DNA of 34,759 bases, from contig BFEA01000385.1 in the NCBI GenBank assembly GCA_003427395.1, forward strand, positions 1,349,229 to 1,383,987. Direction: 5' to 3'. The stretch comes from Chara braunii. Its lineage: Eukaryota > Streptophyta > Charophyceae > Charales > Characeae. The notes below the pieces were generated by a model that was not told where the DNA came from, did no database searches, and worked only from the letters and a program-made list of their open reading frames with translations. Numbering within the stretch: position 1 is the stretch's first letter; every line of letters begins with the position of its first letter. Of the stretch, positions 1-9,691 are shown piece after piece. Made by a program: the position numbers and the translations under genes.

Positions 1-375
1 AAAAGGCACCGAAACAGTTACAGCTTGCTTCTATCCTAATTCAAAATTGAAATCACCATATCCGCGCGCGAAAAAGCGACGCGGGAAAATAAAATCCTAC
101 GCTTATTCGTATTCACGCAAAATTCCGAGAGTTTTCCCCGACGCGCCCAAGAACATCCACTCACCCAAAAAGGACACGTCGAAGTTCCGCTTTTCCCGAA
201 ATTCCCAACTACTGAGCCCAATTCCCAGTGCGCTCGCTAGGGCGCACGTAAATTCCCATGTATTTCTCGACTTTGCAAAAAGAAAAACAGAACTCGGTAG
301 TCGAAAAAGCTCTTCAAAAACGAAAATGCGGCACCCGAAAGCAAGAACTCAAAACGGGGTTTTCCTGGGGTAGGT
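1..375. other. Unassigned flank of LINE-A
   Basis: No gene recognised. The short open frames have no family resemblance and carry no repeat signature. The stretch lies downstream of the last recognisable LINE-A coding sequence (minus strand), so it could be LINE 3' sequence or unrelated flank. No poly(T) marking a LINE 3' end is visible here. Confidence 0.5.
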
Positions 376-429
376 ATGATACAAGCAAAAGAAAGGGTAC
401 GAAAGATGGCACGGGGTCGGGAAGTGGTT

Positions 430-1091
430 AGTCACACCCTTTCCTATGGGGGCTGTTTCAGCCACGCCTTCCGCATTGCGTCCCATAATTCCGATGTCAA
501 CGTCTTCTTCATGAATGATTCTACAAAGAAACAAACCCATACGTCCTCTGAACGATTGAGCTGCCATTCTCTCATTAACAATTTCTCCGCCAACCGAATT
601 CAATCTTCTTTCTCCTCCGGCATGGCCACTTTCGTCAGCCACTGTTTGAGTTGAGTCTGGTTCTTCCGTTGTGGATCTATCAGTCCTGATCCCCCCTGGT
701 CTTTAGGAAAGGTTATGAGTTCCTATGCAACCTTCATCATAAAACCTTCTTCCTCTCTGGCTCGAGGTTTCCAAAGGAACCTCGCTGCCAATCTTCGCAT
801 CTCTGCAATGAAAGCACCTGCCAGCTCTCTTACCGTACCTACAAACCAAATCAGCGAAAACAGTGAGACATTGATAACTAGGGCTCTCCCATACAGCGAC
901 AAGTGTCCCGCTCGGCCCCAACTTCTCAGTCTTGCTTCTATTCGTTGTTGGATGATCGCCCCTTGGGTGATGCTCATCACCTGGGTACTAACCATTACTC
1001 CCAAGTACCTTTCTTCAGTTTCTGCATTCACCCTTTGCATTCCCCATTCCACCACCAGATTCCTTCCTTGAGGCAGTAAATATGTCGATTT
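430..1091 (-). pseudogene. LINE-A RT thumb and connection region
   Basis: Continues the RT frame after the TGA at 1092-1094. RYLGVMV near 1000, RLRSWGRAGHLSLYGRALVIN near 930 and RRLAARFLWKP near 770 are the usual LINE thumb landmarks (YLG, W..R.LS..GR). The same frame continues through a TAG at 720-722 into FPKDQGGSGLIDP and on to about 446, with further stops at 600-602, 444-446 and 432-434. The C-terminal zinc finger seen in LINE-B is not reached, so the 3' end is lost or too diverged to see. Confidence 0.75.
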
Positions 1092-1094
1092 GGA

Positions 1095-2267
1095 TCAGTT
1101 CACTTGAGCCTCAGACAGCAATGAGTATTTTGTCAAGACCTCTTTCACCGCATCCAATGACTCTCCCGTATTAGCCGAGATTAAAAACAGATCGTCAGCG
1201 AGCGCCTTTGCTCTGCAGTCTTTGTCTGCGGCCACGGAAAGGCCTTTGATGCGGGGGTGGTTCCTGATACGGTTGAGGGGGATCTCCAACTGCAATACGA
1301 AGAGGAGGGGAGCCAGAGGGCAGCCCTGGCGCAACGATCTGGTCAAGTGAAAGGTCTTCGAAAGATGGCCATTGATTTGTACAGCAGACGTGGCCGGGGT
1401 ATACATGGCAATGACCCACTTGCAGAACCCCTGACCGAAACCTAGCTTCCTCAGTTTCGTTAGCACAAAGGGCCAGCCAACCCGGTCATGAGCCTTTTCC
1501 ATGTCAAGCAGCAGTACCGCTAGATCCGAGTTCTCTCTTTGTATCACTTCAATGCTCTCGATGGCCGTCAAGATATTCACAAAAATAGATCTGCCTTGTA
1601 CAAAAGCTCCCTGATCCTTCTCCACCAACTTTGGGAGGATCGCCCCCAACCGCATTGTCAGCGTCTTGGCCATTAGCTTGTAGCTAACGTTAAGAACCGA
1701 AATAGGCCGGTAGTTCTTAATATTTGCCTTGTCACCTTTCTTAAACATGACCGAAATGACCCTGTGTGTCATAGCCCCTCCCAACTTCCCTCCAATCAAG
1801 ACTTCGTTGTACACTTCTGCTAAAGCAGGTCCCAACGCTTCCCAACAGGCCCGATAAAACTCTACTGTCAACCCATCCCTTCCCGGGCACTTCCCTGCGG
1901 CCATCACCTTAAGTGTTTGCGTCAACTCTTCTTCTGTGATTGGTCTGTCCAATGCCAGCCTATCCACCCCCTCCAGCTGGACTGTGGTATCTTCCCACAT
2001 GTCCAGTTCTTGAGAGAGATCTGATTCAGCTGTATCCTGGCAGCGCCTGGTTCTGAGAATGTCTGCGTAGTAAACCTTCGCGTACTCAAGCATGTCCTCC
2101 TGTGAGGTGGCCGGTGGCGCCCCCTGATTGAATGGATGATTCAACTGAACCACCTGGTGAAAGGAGGTACTTGGGAGTAACTTGCGGAAGTTCTCCTTTG
2201 TCATTTTGTCGTCTACCAGCATGCCCTTTACTTTCAATAGCTCTTCCCATCTTAACTGTTTCTCCAT
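1095..2267 (-). pseudogene. LINE-A reverse transcriptase domain
   Basis: An open stretch of 390 codons covering the fingers and palm of a LINE RT. Visible motifs in order: GKCPGRDGLTVEFYR, FKKGDKANIKNYRPIS, EKDQGAFVQGRSIFVNIL, LLLDMEKAHDRVGW (the palm Asp; His replaces the usual Tyr/Phe), SLRQGCPLAPLLF, and ALADDLFLIS (the YADD box, here LADD). The catalytic aspartates all appear present. It lies in the same frame as the endonuclease part on its upstream side, separated only by a TAG, and as the thumb part on its downstream side, separated by a TGA at 1092-1094. The leading Met is not a real start; this is the middle of ORF2. Confidence 0.9.
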
Positions 2268-2321
2268 CTGTAGCTTCTCCCAGGCTGCCAGCCTGTGTTC
2301 CCTCTCCTTCGCCCAAACTAG

Positions 2322-3290
2322 CTATGAGATCGGGTGCATCTCCATTCTCCTCTCCGCCTCCTCTACCCTTCTCTTGCACTGGTCCTCTTCTCTGTTGCGT
2401 TCTCGTGCTAAAATCCTGGAGCTTACATCCATCACCCATGAGATCACAGCCAGTCCCCCATCTAACCATTCTGCTATGGAAGCGAACTGTGGTTTGACCT
2501 GCTGCCACGACTCCATGTGTTCTTTAACCCAGGAGGTTAACCCCGAGTCCTCCAAGTTCTGCGCGTTCAGTTTGAAATAACCTCGCCCTCTTCCTCCCCC
2601 TCCCACCGAGGCTAGGTCTATGATCACTGGTTTGTGATCAAACAACGGATGGGGCTTTTGGCGCACATGTGTCACCGCCTGTGCCAGCCCTTTGCCCACT
2701 AAACAGTAATCCAGTCTACGCCTTGTCACCTCTACTTGGTCCCCTTCCCTACGAATGTTGGAGTACCAGGTATAACCCGGGTCCTTTGGATTCAAACTCC
2801 GAAATGGATCTGACAGGTCCCTCTCTTGCACAAATTCTAACAGTGTTGCAGTGTCCCTCCTTCCTGCCACCCTAGAGTCCCTACATAGTGCCTCATCTAG
2901 GGAGAGATTCCAATCCCCCATAATGACCAAACTGTCAGTTGGGGGAACCAATCCTGTAGATTCTAAAAAAACACTGCACGGGCGGCTGGTTCTGAGGGGG
3001 CATAAACCGTCATCACCACCCAGTCCTTTTGGCCTGTTCGGAGCTTGACCCAGGCCCACTTGCCCCAGAGGTCTGTCTCTTCGTCTGGAATGTCATCCTG
3101 CAACCTCCTATGGATTAGAATGCTAACCCCTCCCCTGGTACCCTGAGCTGGCGACCAGTACTGTGGGCCGACCCGTTGTCATTTTCAAGCCAGTATCGAA
3201 AAGGTTTGTTCCATCAGTTCCAGGCACCACTTAACCTTGTTTTTCGTCCAGGACCGAGTTTCCCAAAGCACAAGATTGTTGCATAGGATT
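2322..3290 (-). pseudogene. LINE-A endonuclease domain (APE-like), broken
   Basis: N-terminal part of LINE ORF2. The family nicks target DNA to prime reverse transcription. Visible landmarks are LVLWETRSW near 3270 (the position of the catalytic Glu motif of APE-type endonucleases), GGVSILIHRR near 3115, WVVMTVYAP near 3015, MGDWNLSLDEAL near 2915, RRLDYCLVGKG near 2705 and LFDHKPVIIDL near 2635. The D, N and H motifs of the fold are therefore present. The frame changes near 2965 inside a run of T (A-run on the coding strand), so the upstream third is one frame off. A TAG at 2319-2321 separates this part from the RT. Family assignment is secure; function is lost. Confidence 0.85.
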
Positions 3291-3378
3291 CTACCGTTTT
3301 CCCCCGAACAAAACGCGCCCTGAAAATGAACATATACAAGGTATGTTTCCCGCCCGATACAGTCAAAATGAGGGTGCT

Positions 3379-3396
3379 GTCCTTCGGGACATCCGT

Positions 3397-3428
<32 letters not shown>

Positions 3429-3468
3429 GGCCCCTGCGCAAGGATGACACACATAAATCGAGAAATGG

Positions 3469-3476
<8 letters not shown>
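3379..3476 (+). pseudogene. U6: U6 snRNA retrocopy, full length
   Basis: 98 nt that read as spliceosomal U6 snRNA from its first base: the GTCCTTCGGGACATCC 5' hairpin, then the ACGATACAGAGAAGATTAGC core containing ACAGAGA, then CCCCTGCGCAAGG, ending at GGTCCAAATT. U6 pairs with the 5' splice site and with U2/U4. Here the normal terminal T-run is replaced by 86 A residues, and no TATA box or plant upstream element precedes it at the usual spacing, so it looks like a LINE-mobilised processed copy and not an RNA polymerase III gene. A 7-bp AGGGTGC occurs just before it (3371-3377) and just after the A-tract (3562-3568), possibly a target-site duplication. Confidence 0.9.

Positions 3477-3562
<86 letters not shown>
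3477..3562 (+). repeat. Poly(A) tail of the U6 retrocopy
   Basis: An uninterrupted run of 86 A directly after U6. Such a long, pure tract implies a recent insertion or slippage growth. It starts where the Pol III T-terminator should be. Confidence 0.95.
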
Positions 3563-3565
<3 letters not shown>

Positions 3566-3584
3566 TGCGTTGTGTTTGGGGGAA

Positions 3585-3632
3585 GAGGGTAGTCTCGTCC
3601 AGGAACGAGTTTCCCGAAGTACTAGTCTCGTA
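3585..3632 (-). pseudogene. Fragment of LINE endonuclease
   Basis: About 45 nt resembling the start of LINE-A's endonuclease. On the minus strand it reads VLRETRSWTRL, against VLWETRSWTKN in LINE-A near 3270. It lies on the other side of the U6 insertion, so it is either a second truncated LINE copy or a local duplication. It is short, hence modest confidence. Confidence 0.5.
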
Positions 3633-3802
3633 TATTCATGTACGTTCGCTCCATATGCTATCTAGAGGGGGGCGCTATAATTGGCATATCATCTGACTTG
3701 ACTGCCTTCTCTGATTTGGTATCTCAAGAGCTATCCAGGGTAGGTAATGACTTTGAAATGATTTTGGGATTGGCTATAATTGACTTTCTAACTTTCTACC
3801 TT

Positions 3803-4242
3803 CCTATTCTGAATGCCTCTCCTCCTCATGGTGCTGCAAGGGTTTGTTGGCAACTGATGAGGGTTTTAGAGTAGGGATTTGATTTGGACTATGATGGGCA
3901 GTTAATCCCCTCGATTGAGGGCAATCAATGCTGCTCATCAGTCAATGGAGTGTGCCTACGTGTCGCTTTAGGTGACCACTCGTGTTTTTAGTGAGATGGA
4001 CACGTGGCATGTCAACTTGAGCCCTATTCTGAATGCCTCTCCTCCTCATGGTGCTGCAAGGGTTTGTTGGCAGCTGATGAGGGTTTCAGAGTAGGGATTT
4101 GATTTGGACTATGATGGGCAGTTAATCCCCTCGATTGAGGGCAATCAATGCTGCTCATCAACCAATGGAGTGTGCCTACGTGTCGCTTTAGGTGACCACT
4201 CATGTTTTTAGTACGATGGACACGTGGCATGTCAACTTGAGC
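3803..4242. repeat. 220-bp tandem duplication (two copies)
   Basis: Copies at about 3803-4022 and 4023-4242 have the same length and differ at only a handful of positions (for example CAACTGATG versus CAGCTGATG, and GTGAGATGG versus GTACGATGG). Each ends with CACGTGGCATGTCAACTTGAG. No coding potential or known family recognised. The first copy is preceded by unrelated sequence and the second by the end of copy one. Confidence 0.95.
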
Positions 4243-4262
4243 CTTGTTTGTTTACAGACCAC

Positions 4263-4423
4263 TCAATTCTAAATGTCAAGGGACGCTGGACTGGGTTTCC
4301 AGCAGGTGTTGCTCCCCACCAATAGATGGAGCCTCCCCGAGTATGCTAGCGGTGTCTGCTCTTATCAGCCCCCCTAACATTTACTCGGGTTTTTTTCCAA
4401 AAAAAAAAAAAAAAAAAAAAAAA
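4263..4423 (+). mobile_element. LINE-B-type 3' tail with poly(A)
   Basis: Closely matches the last 140 bp or so of LINE-B's 3'UTR (11516-11674). It has the hairpin CGCTGGACTGGGTTTCCAGC, then CAGGTGTTGCTCCCCACC, AATAGATGGAGCC, GCTAGCGGTG and CCCCTAACAT, followed by A(25). No coding part is attached, so it is a heavily 5'-truncated LINE or a SINE-like rider using the same 3' end. Target-site duplications could not be settled. Confidence 0.82.
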
Positions 4424-6444
4424 GAAGATGAGATAGATGAGAGAAGAGTATAGCTTACTTTGAAAAAGGGAAAATCATAACGATTTTTTGGGTAAAAAAA
4501 AAGAAAAAGAAAGAAAAATGAGGATGATGTAATAGACTATAGGTATATCAGAGTCAGGGTCTACAAAGTCCAAAGTCTGAAAGTGATGATGGTGTCTGCA
4601 CGATATCACCTGCCACAAACAAAGCTCCCACAAACAAAATTTGCACCGAGACAATGCAATAAAACTCCACACAACTACGGACTGCCCATGCCGTATTACA
4701 TAAAAATTAAGAAAGGTGAACGGAGGTATGGAAGAAGAGGAGTGGGGAAGGTAAGTATATGCAAGATGAGCCACATCATGGTGACAGAAGAAGGGAACTT
4801 GGTACATATGCCAAAAGGGAGAAGCAGGGGGAGGACCAGGAACAAGACAAAATTGCAAATGATCAAGAGAGCGGCAAACAACACTCTGCAGGTCGAGGTG
4901 GAAGTTGCTTATAGGGGGATGGAGGCAGGGAGGGGGTGATCAACGGCAGGAATATTGGCAATGACCACAAAACCCCACTTTTGTTACCTGCAAGCATCAA
5001 GTCTTGAGCAAGTTTCTTACCTCTCTCGCAGGGAAGGGAATAAAAATATGGAGTGGGAGGGAGCTGGAAGAAGAGAAGGAGAAGAAGGAGAAGAAGGAGA
5101 AGAGGGGGACGAAGGAGAAGAAGATGAAGGGGAACCACTATCTGGTTCCTCACTGAAACTCTACGGCTTTCATCAGAGGACGCCTCTTTGAAAAGGACCT
5201 CTTCGTACTTATTGTTGCTCTTGAGATCGCAAATGATGTCGTAAAGCTAGGATGTTCTACAAAAAGTCGGTGAGATGACCCGAAAAAAAAAAATTGTGCA
5301 TCGATGGCAAGATCATCTCAGGGGCACCTTCGCCGCTGCCTGCCCAAGTGAAGCAACTGCGTTACTGAACGCTTCAGGGGCTTGCTTGCCACGTAATTGC
5401 TCCGACTATCCGAAAGGACTTTGTCACACAACCAACACAAAATAGGTGTAACCAGATGCATGATAAATTCTCAATGTCAGGCAGACGTCCGCAAAATAAC
5501 CCCTATGAAATCACCGGTCAACAACGATCGGATAAAGCTTAAATCCACATGAATTGGAACTCATGGGGCAACAACTCCGTATAACGATGAACAGTGATAT
5601 GAACAAGATAAAAACTTAATCGCGCTTAGCCCACTCTAAATCAGGGATTTCGCCTGACCCTTACCACATCGAGGAACCTTTGGGGGCTTAAACAAGAGTT
5701 ATGTTGAGATCATACTCCAAGACCCAGATGTGGAGAAAATCAAAAGGGAAAAAGAAGCAAGAAGATGACGAGTCGTACATCTTGATCCCGGAATTGAGAG
5801 GAAGACGAGGAAGAAGTTGAAAATGATGATTATCATTGTCATGCAAAATATCAACCAAGACATCGGGCTGCGAAATCATTGATGCCTCGTTTAGACTTAG
5901 TTGTTGTTGTCACTAGTTGTTGAGTCAATGCACATAGAGCAACACAAATGCTCCCTTGATTACGCTAGAAAGAAACTTACAAAAAACAATGTACCGCTAA
6001 TGTGTATGGGAAATCTGCCACAGACGCTGTAAAATCCCCAAACAACTCCCTATATATTGAGGGTAAGATGTCAATTGCGACAGCCGCAACAAAACACTGA
6101 GTGGCTACGTGGTTGAAAGCTCGCAACACCAAAAGGATGATACACCAACGCCCGCTTTTCTGAAACTTCAATTTCAAAGTACCTACCGTCCTTGACTGAA
6201 GATGGATAGTATGAAACTGACGTTCGGCGACGGGGGCTTCCTCTTTGTTCATGACGACGACGAGGAAGGAGAAGTGTAGGATGGAGGAAGAATGACTCAA
6301 GCTTGTCATACTTTTTACGCAATAAGGAGTTAGAAAATAGAGACGCAAAAGGTGGGGGGGACAAAAAAGGTGGAAGAGTGTGTGCAACAAGGTGAGAGTA
6401 ATAACTTCAGCTAACCTCCAGACCCAGCGCACAGTGTTGACGTC
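4424..6444. other. Gene-poor stretch with AG-rich runs
   Basis: No gene recognised. It contains purine-rich runs (4495-4520, 5070-5135 with GAAGGA/GAAGAA repeats) and otherwise unique-looking sequence. Open frames here come from the biased composition and show no domain. Confidence 0.5.
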
Positions 6445-6652
6445 GTTGGTGCCGACCTCGACAATGTGGAAGCAACCAAAATAACAAGGAACCAACTTCC
6501 CATCACGTGCACAAACCGTTGGCGCCGACCTCAACAATGTGGAAGCAACCAAAATAACAGGGAACCGGTTTTCCATCACGTGCATAACACCGTTGGCACC
6601 GACCTCGACAATGCAAAAGCAACCAAAATAACAGGAAACCAACTTCCCATCA
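6445..6652. repeat. About 74-bp tandem repeat, three copies
   Basis: Units start at about 6445, 6518 and 6592 (spacing 73 and 74). Each holds GTTGG(T/C)(G/A)CCGACCTC, then GGAAGCAACCAAAATAACA or a close variant, then CCCATCAC or a close variant. On the minus strand the units run open in one frame as three similar peptides (core CYFGCF.IVEVG), but there is no start, family or regulatory context, so I treat it as a minisatellite. Confidence 0.85.
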
Positions 6653-6683
6653 CAATCACTTTTCCTTATCGACACTAGGTCCC

Positions 6684-6892
6684 TTAAACCACCAGTACTT
6701 GGCCCAACTATCGATGCCGACCCTGGAATGCCCCTGCGCGCCAATTTTCGTTGAAGCGTCGGGGTACCGTTTCGAAATGTTTTTGGTTGGCGCTTTCAAC
6801 CATTGTGGTCCGGTACCCCGAAGCCCTAAGGGCGTGGCGCGTTAATGAGAAAGTGTCGCGACCGATAGCTGGGCCAAGTACTGACGATTTAA
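6684..6892. mobile_element. TTAA-bounded MITE (copy 1)
   Basis: 209 bp bounded by TTAA on both sides. The left end reads TTAAACCACCAGTACTTGG and continues GCCCAACTATCG; the reverse complement of the right end is TTAAATCGTCAGTACTTGG followed by GCCCAGCTATCG. That gives inverted ends of about 30 bp with only a few mismatches. There is no ORF of transposase size. TTAA target duplication is a known hallmark of piggyBac-type transposition; assigning this family to it is inference. Confidence 0.82.
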
Positions 6893-6959
6893 TTTGTATC
6901 GGATCATAAGCCCAATGTTATTGTTTTAGGCGTTGTAACTTTCGATCTACCTAGCCCGG

Positions 6960-7090
6960 GTTAATTTCACCATCCGTTGTTGTTTTCAACTCAGTTTGGA
7001 AAAAGTTTATTCCATCAGTTTCAGTTACCACTTTGTCATTAATTGAGGACTGAGTCTTCAAGAACCACACGATCAGTGCGATACAGTAGT
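6960..7090 (-). pseudogene. Diverged LINE endonuclease relic
   Basis: The nucleotide run TTTATTCCATCAGTTTCAG near 7002 and its surroundings parallel TTTGTTCCATCAGTTCCAG in LINE-A (near 3206), including the upstream CCGTTGT.GTTTTCAA segment. On the minus strand it retains the spacing of LINE-A's VLWETRSWTKNK region, but the motifs are largely mutated. An old copy. Confidence 0.55.
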
Positions 7091-7484
7091 TCATTAATCC
7101 TTGCATAGGATATTGTTAATCTGCAATTGGAAAAAACGGTTGTCTCGTGGACTGTCCGTTGATGAACCCCCATGATGTGATTCAGGAATACGGGTGAGGG
7201 GCACGTATCATGTGCTGCAATATTTAATTGCAACGTCATTTTAATCAGCTCATTAACATTCTTCATCAATCGATTGCACTAATACATATCCGAAACAATA
7301 TACAAATCATAGAGCCACTCTGAATTAAATCATGTTTAACCTCACTTCTAAGTTTAGATGATTTGTTGGATTTATTTTGATGTGAAACTTATTTTAACAA
7401 GCTTAATATTTGGCATGGGTTCCATCATAAAAAAACTGTTCAACAACAATGTTCATATTGTTTTGACAAAGGGCATTGGCAATG

Positions 7485-7760
7485 GGTGAGGCGTCTCATG
7501 ATAATATATAATGCTTCTGACACCTTCCAACGAGTTATAAATTTGACGTTTCATAACTTCGTCAATAAGAATAATCAAACCGAAAGCACAATCAACTTAT
7601 TCGTCATCATATATATGAACGACATTCATATGTATTCCAAAACATTCCTCAAACACGTACGTAATATCGAGTGAACACTGGATGCATTGCGACATGTGGG
7701 ATTCATGACTTTGTCCGCATGAAAATTTTGTCAATAGGCTATATCATAACACGTAATGGC
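7485..7760 (+). pseudogene. Ty3/gypsy reverse transcriptase relic
   Basis: Reads NASDTFQRVIN, then FVIIYMNDIHMYSKTFLKHV, then about LDALRHVGFM. These match the order of gypsy RT motifs (N.P.TFQ..M, F...Y.DDI..YS...EEH, L..L...GL). The catalytic YxDD box is YMND, so one catalytic Asp is lost. Only the palm core is recognisable; no LTR, RNase H or integrase nearby belongs to it. It is AT-rich compared with the gypsy element at 15.4-20.3 kb, so it is probably an older, separate insertion. Confidence 0.75.
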
Positions 7761-8160
7761 TTGAAGCCGGGGCCGTGAAAAAAAAAAAAAAGTATAGGAC
7801 ACTCCATTCCTACCTCGTAGAGACAAGTTTGAACCCTCTTCTGGTGCACATCGTACTATCGTTGATTTATCAAGGATTCACGGGGATTGCATGACCAATA
7901 ACCAATCTCTGCAAGCAATCTCGACACAAGGTGGGGGATCCCATGTGCAATCTTGCGTTCCAACCCACTGTTATGCCTTTGATTATGGTTTGACTTGACC
8001 CAAATAAAACATATTACGGAATGACACGCAAACGCCATTAACTGTTTTGACACAACAAATGTCGGACAACAGAGGCTACGTGATCCAATTCGCTTCGATA
8101 ATTGTGTGGGATGTCATACGTGGTGTTTTAGAGAATCAAACACTTTCATATGTACTCGTA
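7761..8160. other. Unassigned flank of LINE-B
   Basis: No gene recognised. Contains an A(14) run near 7780 and otherwise unremarkable sequence up to the 5' truncation point of LINE-B. Confidence 0.5.
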
Positions 8161-8162
8161 TA

Positions 8163-9691
8163 GATGAGATGGGGGAAGTGGTCAGGACAGGAGTGTTGTC
8201 AATACTGTATAAGAAAGGGGACAAAATGAATATACGAAACTACAGGCCTATCACGCTTCTCGCGGTCGTGTACAAGATGCTTTCTAAAACGCTAGCAAAT
8301 CGGATGGCTAGAGTAATGGAAGATGTGATTCCCCCCGCCCAGACAGACTTCATGGCCAGTAGGAATATAAAGGAAAATATCCTGCTAGTGAATGAAATTG
8401 TTAGTTTGTCTCAGAGGAATCGAACAAATGCAGCCATCATCTTCATAGAATCATAGACTTTGAAAAGACGTATGACCACGTAGATTGGGACTTCTTAGAC
8501 AAGCGCCTAGAGAAAATGAACTTTGGACCACACTTTAGACGGTGGGTCAGAATCCTACACAAGAACATCTCCACCTACGTGCAGATTAACGGGTCGGTGG
8601 CCCCGACATTCGAGCTCCAGCGCTCGGTTAGGCAAGGGGACCCCATTGCCCCATTTATTTTCCTAGTAATAATGGAGACACTATTTGCCAACCTGCGAAG
8701 TAACAGGGATCTCAAGCGGATTAGGATCATAGATATCCCAGAGGAGGCTGTGTCGATATGCTCTCTCTTTGCTGACGACCTCACAATTATGGTAGAAGCG
8801 AGCATAAGTAACATGCAGGAGATATAAGCCCTGATGGCCTGCTTTTGTAGACTGTCTGATATGGCTGTCAACTGGGGACAAAAGAAAGTGGGCTGGTGGT
8901 TACACCATCAAGGGGGAATCCCCCCCGAAAATCCACGTATCACATGGTTGCCCTTAGATGCCCCTTTTAGGGTTTTGGGGGCATTGGTGACAACAAAAGG
9001 GAGGCCATCGACTAATGATGAATGGTCAAGGACCCCGGCGCAGGCAAAACTCACAAGTTGGAACAACAAACACTGTTCACTGTTTGGATGGGCCCTAGTT
9101 ATTAACAATGTGATATTAGCCACCCTTTGGCATAAGACAATTCTTTGGCCAATCACCAATGGGGGGTTAAAAGCGCTTAAACGACAACTGGCGGCCTTCT
9201 TATGGAGAGGGGATAGTGCTTCCCCCCATGCTATTAGTCGGGTCGCATGGGAGTCGGTGGTGCAGCCCAAGGCTGGTGGGGAGCTAGGGATTATTAACCC
9301 CGCTACGCAAAATCAGGCTTTGAGCCTACGATGGATCCGTCACATTATTTTTTCTATATGCTCCCCATGGGTACCCCTTGCCCTAAGGCAGATTGCGGCC
9401 CTGGCTCCGGAGATTGACCCTGTAGTTTGGGAGGAGGACAGATACTGGAAGATACCAAGAAAGTATAGGAATGGAGATCCTGCGGATGAGCACTGGTTAT
9501 ACCTTCTAAGAACATGGAGGAAACTCCCACTACCGGACCGACGGGAGCCAGAAAGGTGGGAGGAGGTGTTTAGACAACCCCTTTTTGGTAACCGACGGAT
9601 CACGAACTCCATGGGACAAGTAAGGAACAACTCTGACCCTCCCTGGCGAGGATGGGTGAAACACGGGGCCAGGAGAGTAGGTGACCTCTAA
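8163..9691 (+). pseudogene. LINE-B reverse transcriptase and thumb
   Basis: RT motifs in order: LYKKGDKMNIRNYRPITLL (near 8205), PPAQTDFMASRNIKENIL (near 8335), DFEKTYDHVDWDFL (near 8457), QINGSVAPTFELQRSVRQGD (near 8582), and SLFADDLTIMVE (FADD box, near 8766). The thumb follows with FRVLGALV and LTSWNNKHCSLFGWALVINN. Near 8445 the frame shifts because an 8-bp AATCATAG partly repeats the preceding TCATAG; without it the reading passes straight from AAIIFI into DFEKTYDHV. TAA stops at 8825-8827 and 9689-9691 lie in the same frame. The catalytic Asp residues remain visible. Confidence 0.88.

Larger units (their letters stand above)
390..3350 (-). mobile_element. LINE-A: L1-like non-LTR retrotransposon, decayed
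   Basis: A minus-strand non-LTR retrotransposon of plant L1 type. Domain order on the coding strand is an APE-like endonuclease (about 3290-2600), a linker, a reverse transcriptase (about 2000-1095) and a thumb/connection region (1090-430). The endonuclease shows GDWN, RLDYCLV and FDHKPV; the RT shows KNYRPISVLN, QGAFVQGR, LLDMEKAHDRV, RQGCPLAPLLF and LADDLFL. Reading is broken by one frame change near 2965 in a T-run, and by in-frame stops at 2319-2321, 1092-1094, 720-722, 600-602, 444-446 and 432-434. No ORF1 and no 3' poly(A) are recognised, so both ends are uncertain. The element cannot be autonomous as read. Confidence 0.88.

Noticed and set aside
3379-3476. Active U6 gene
   Set aside because: Poly(A) replaces the T-terminator and no TATA/USE is seen upstream at Pol III spacing.
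6445-6652. Possible CRISPR array (about 74-bp units)
   Set aside because: Units are contiguous with no unique spacers, in a eukaryotic context; a minisatellite.
5977-6744. 255-codon minus-strand open frame
   Set aside because: Covers the 74-bp tandem repeats and part of a MITE; repetitive peptide, no domain or start context.
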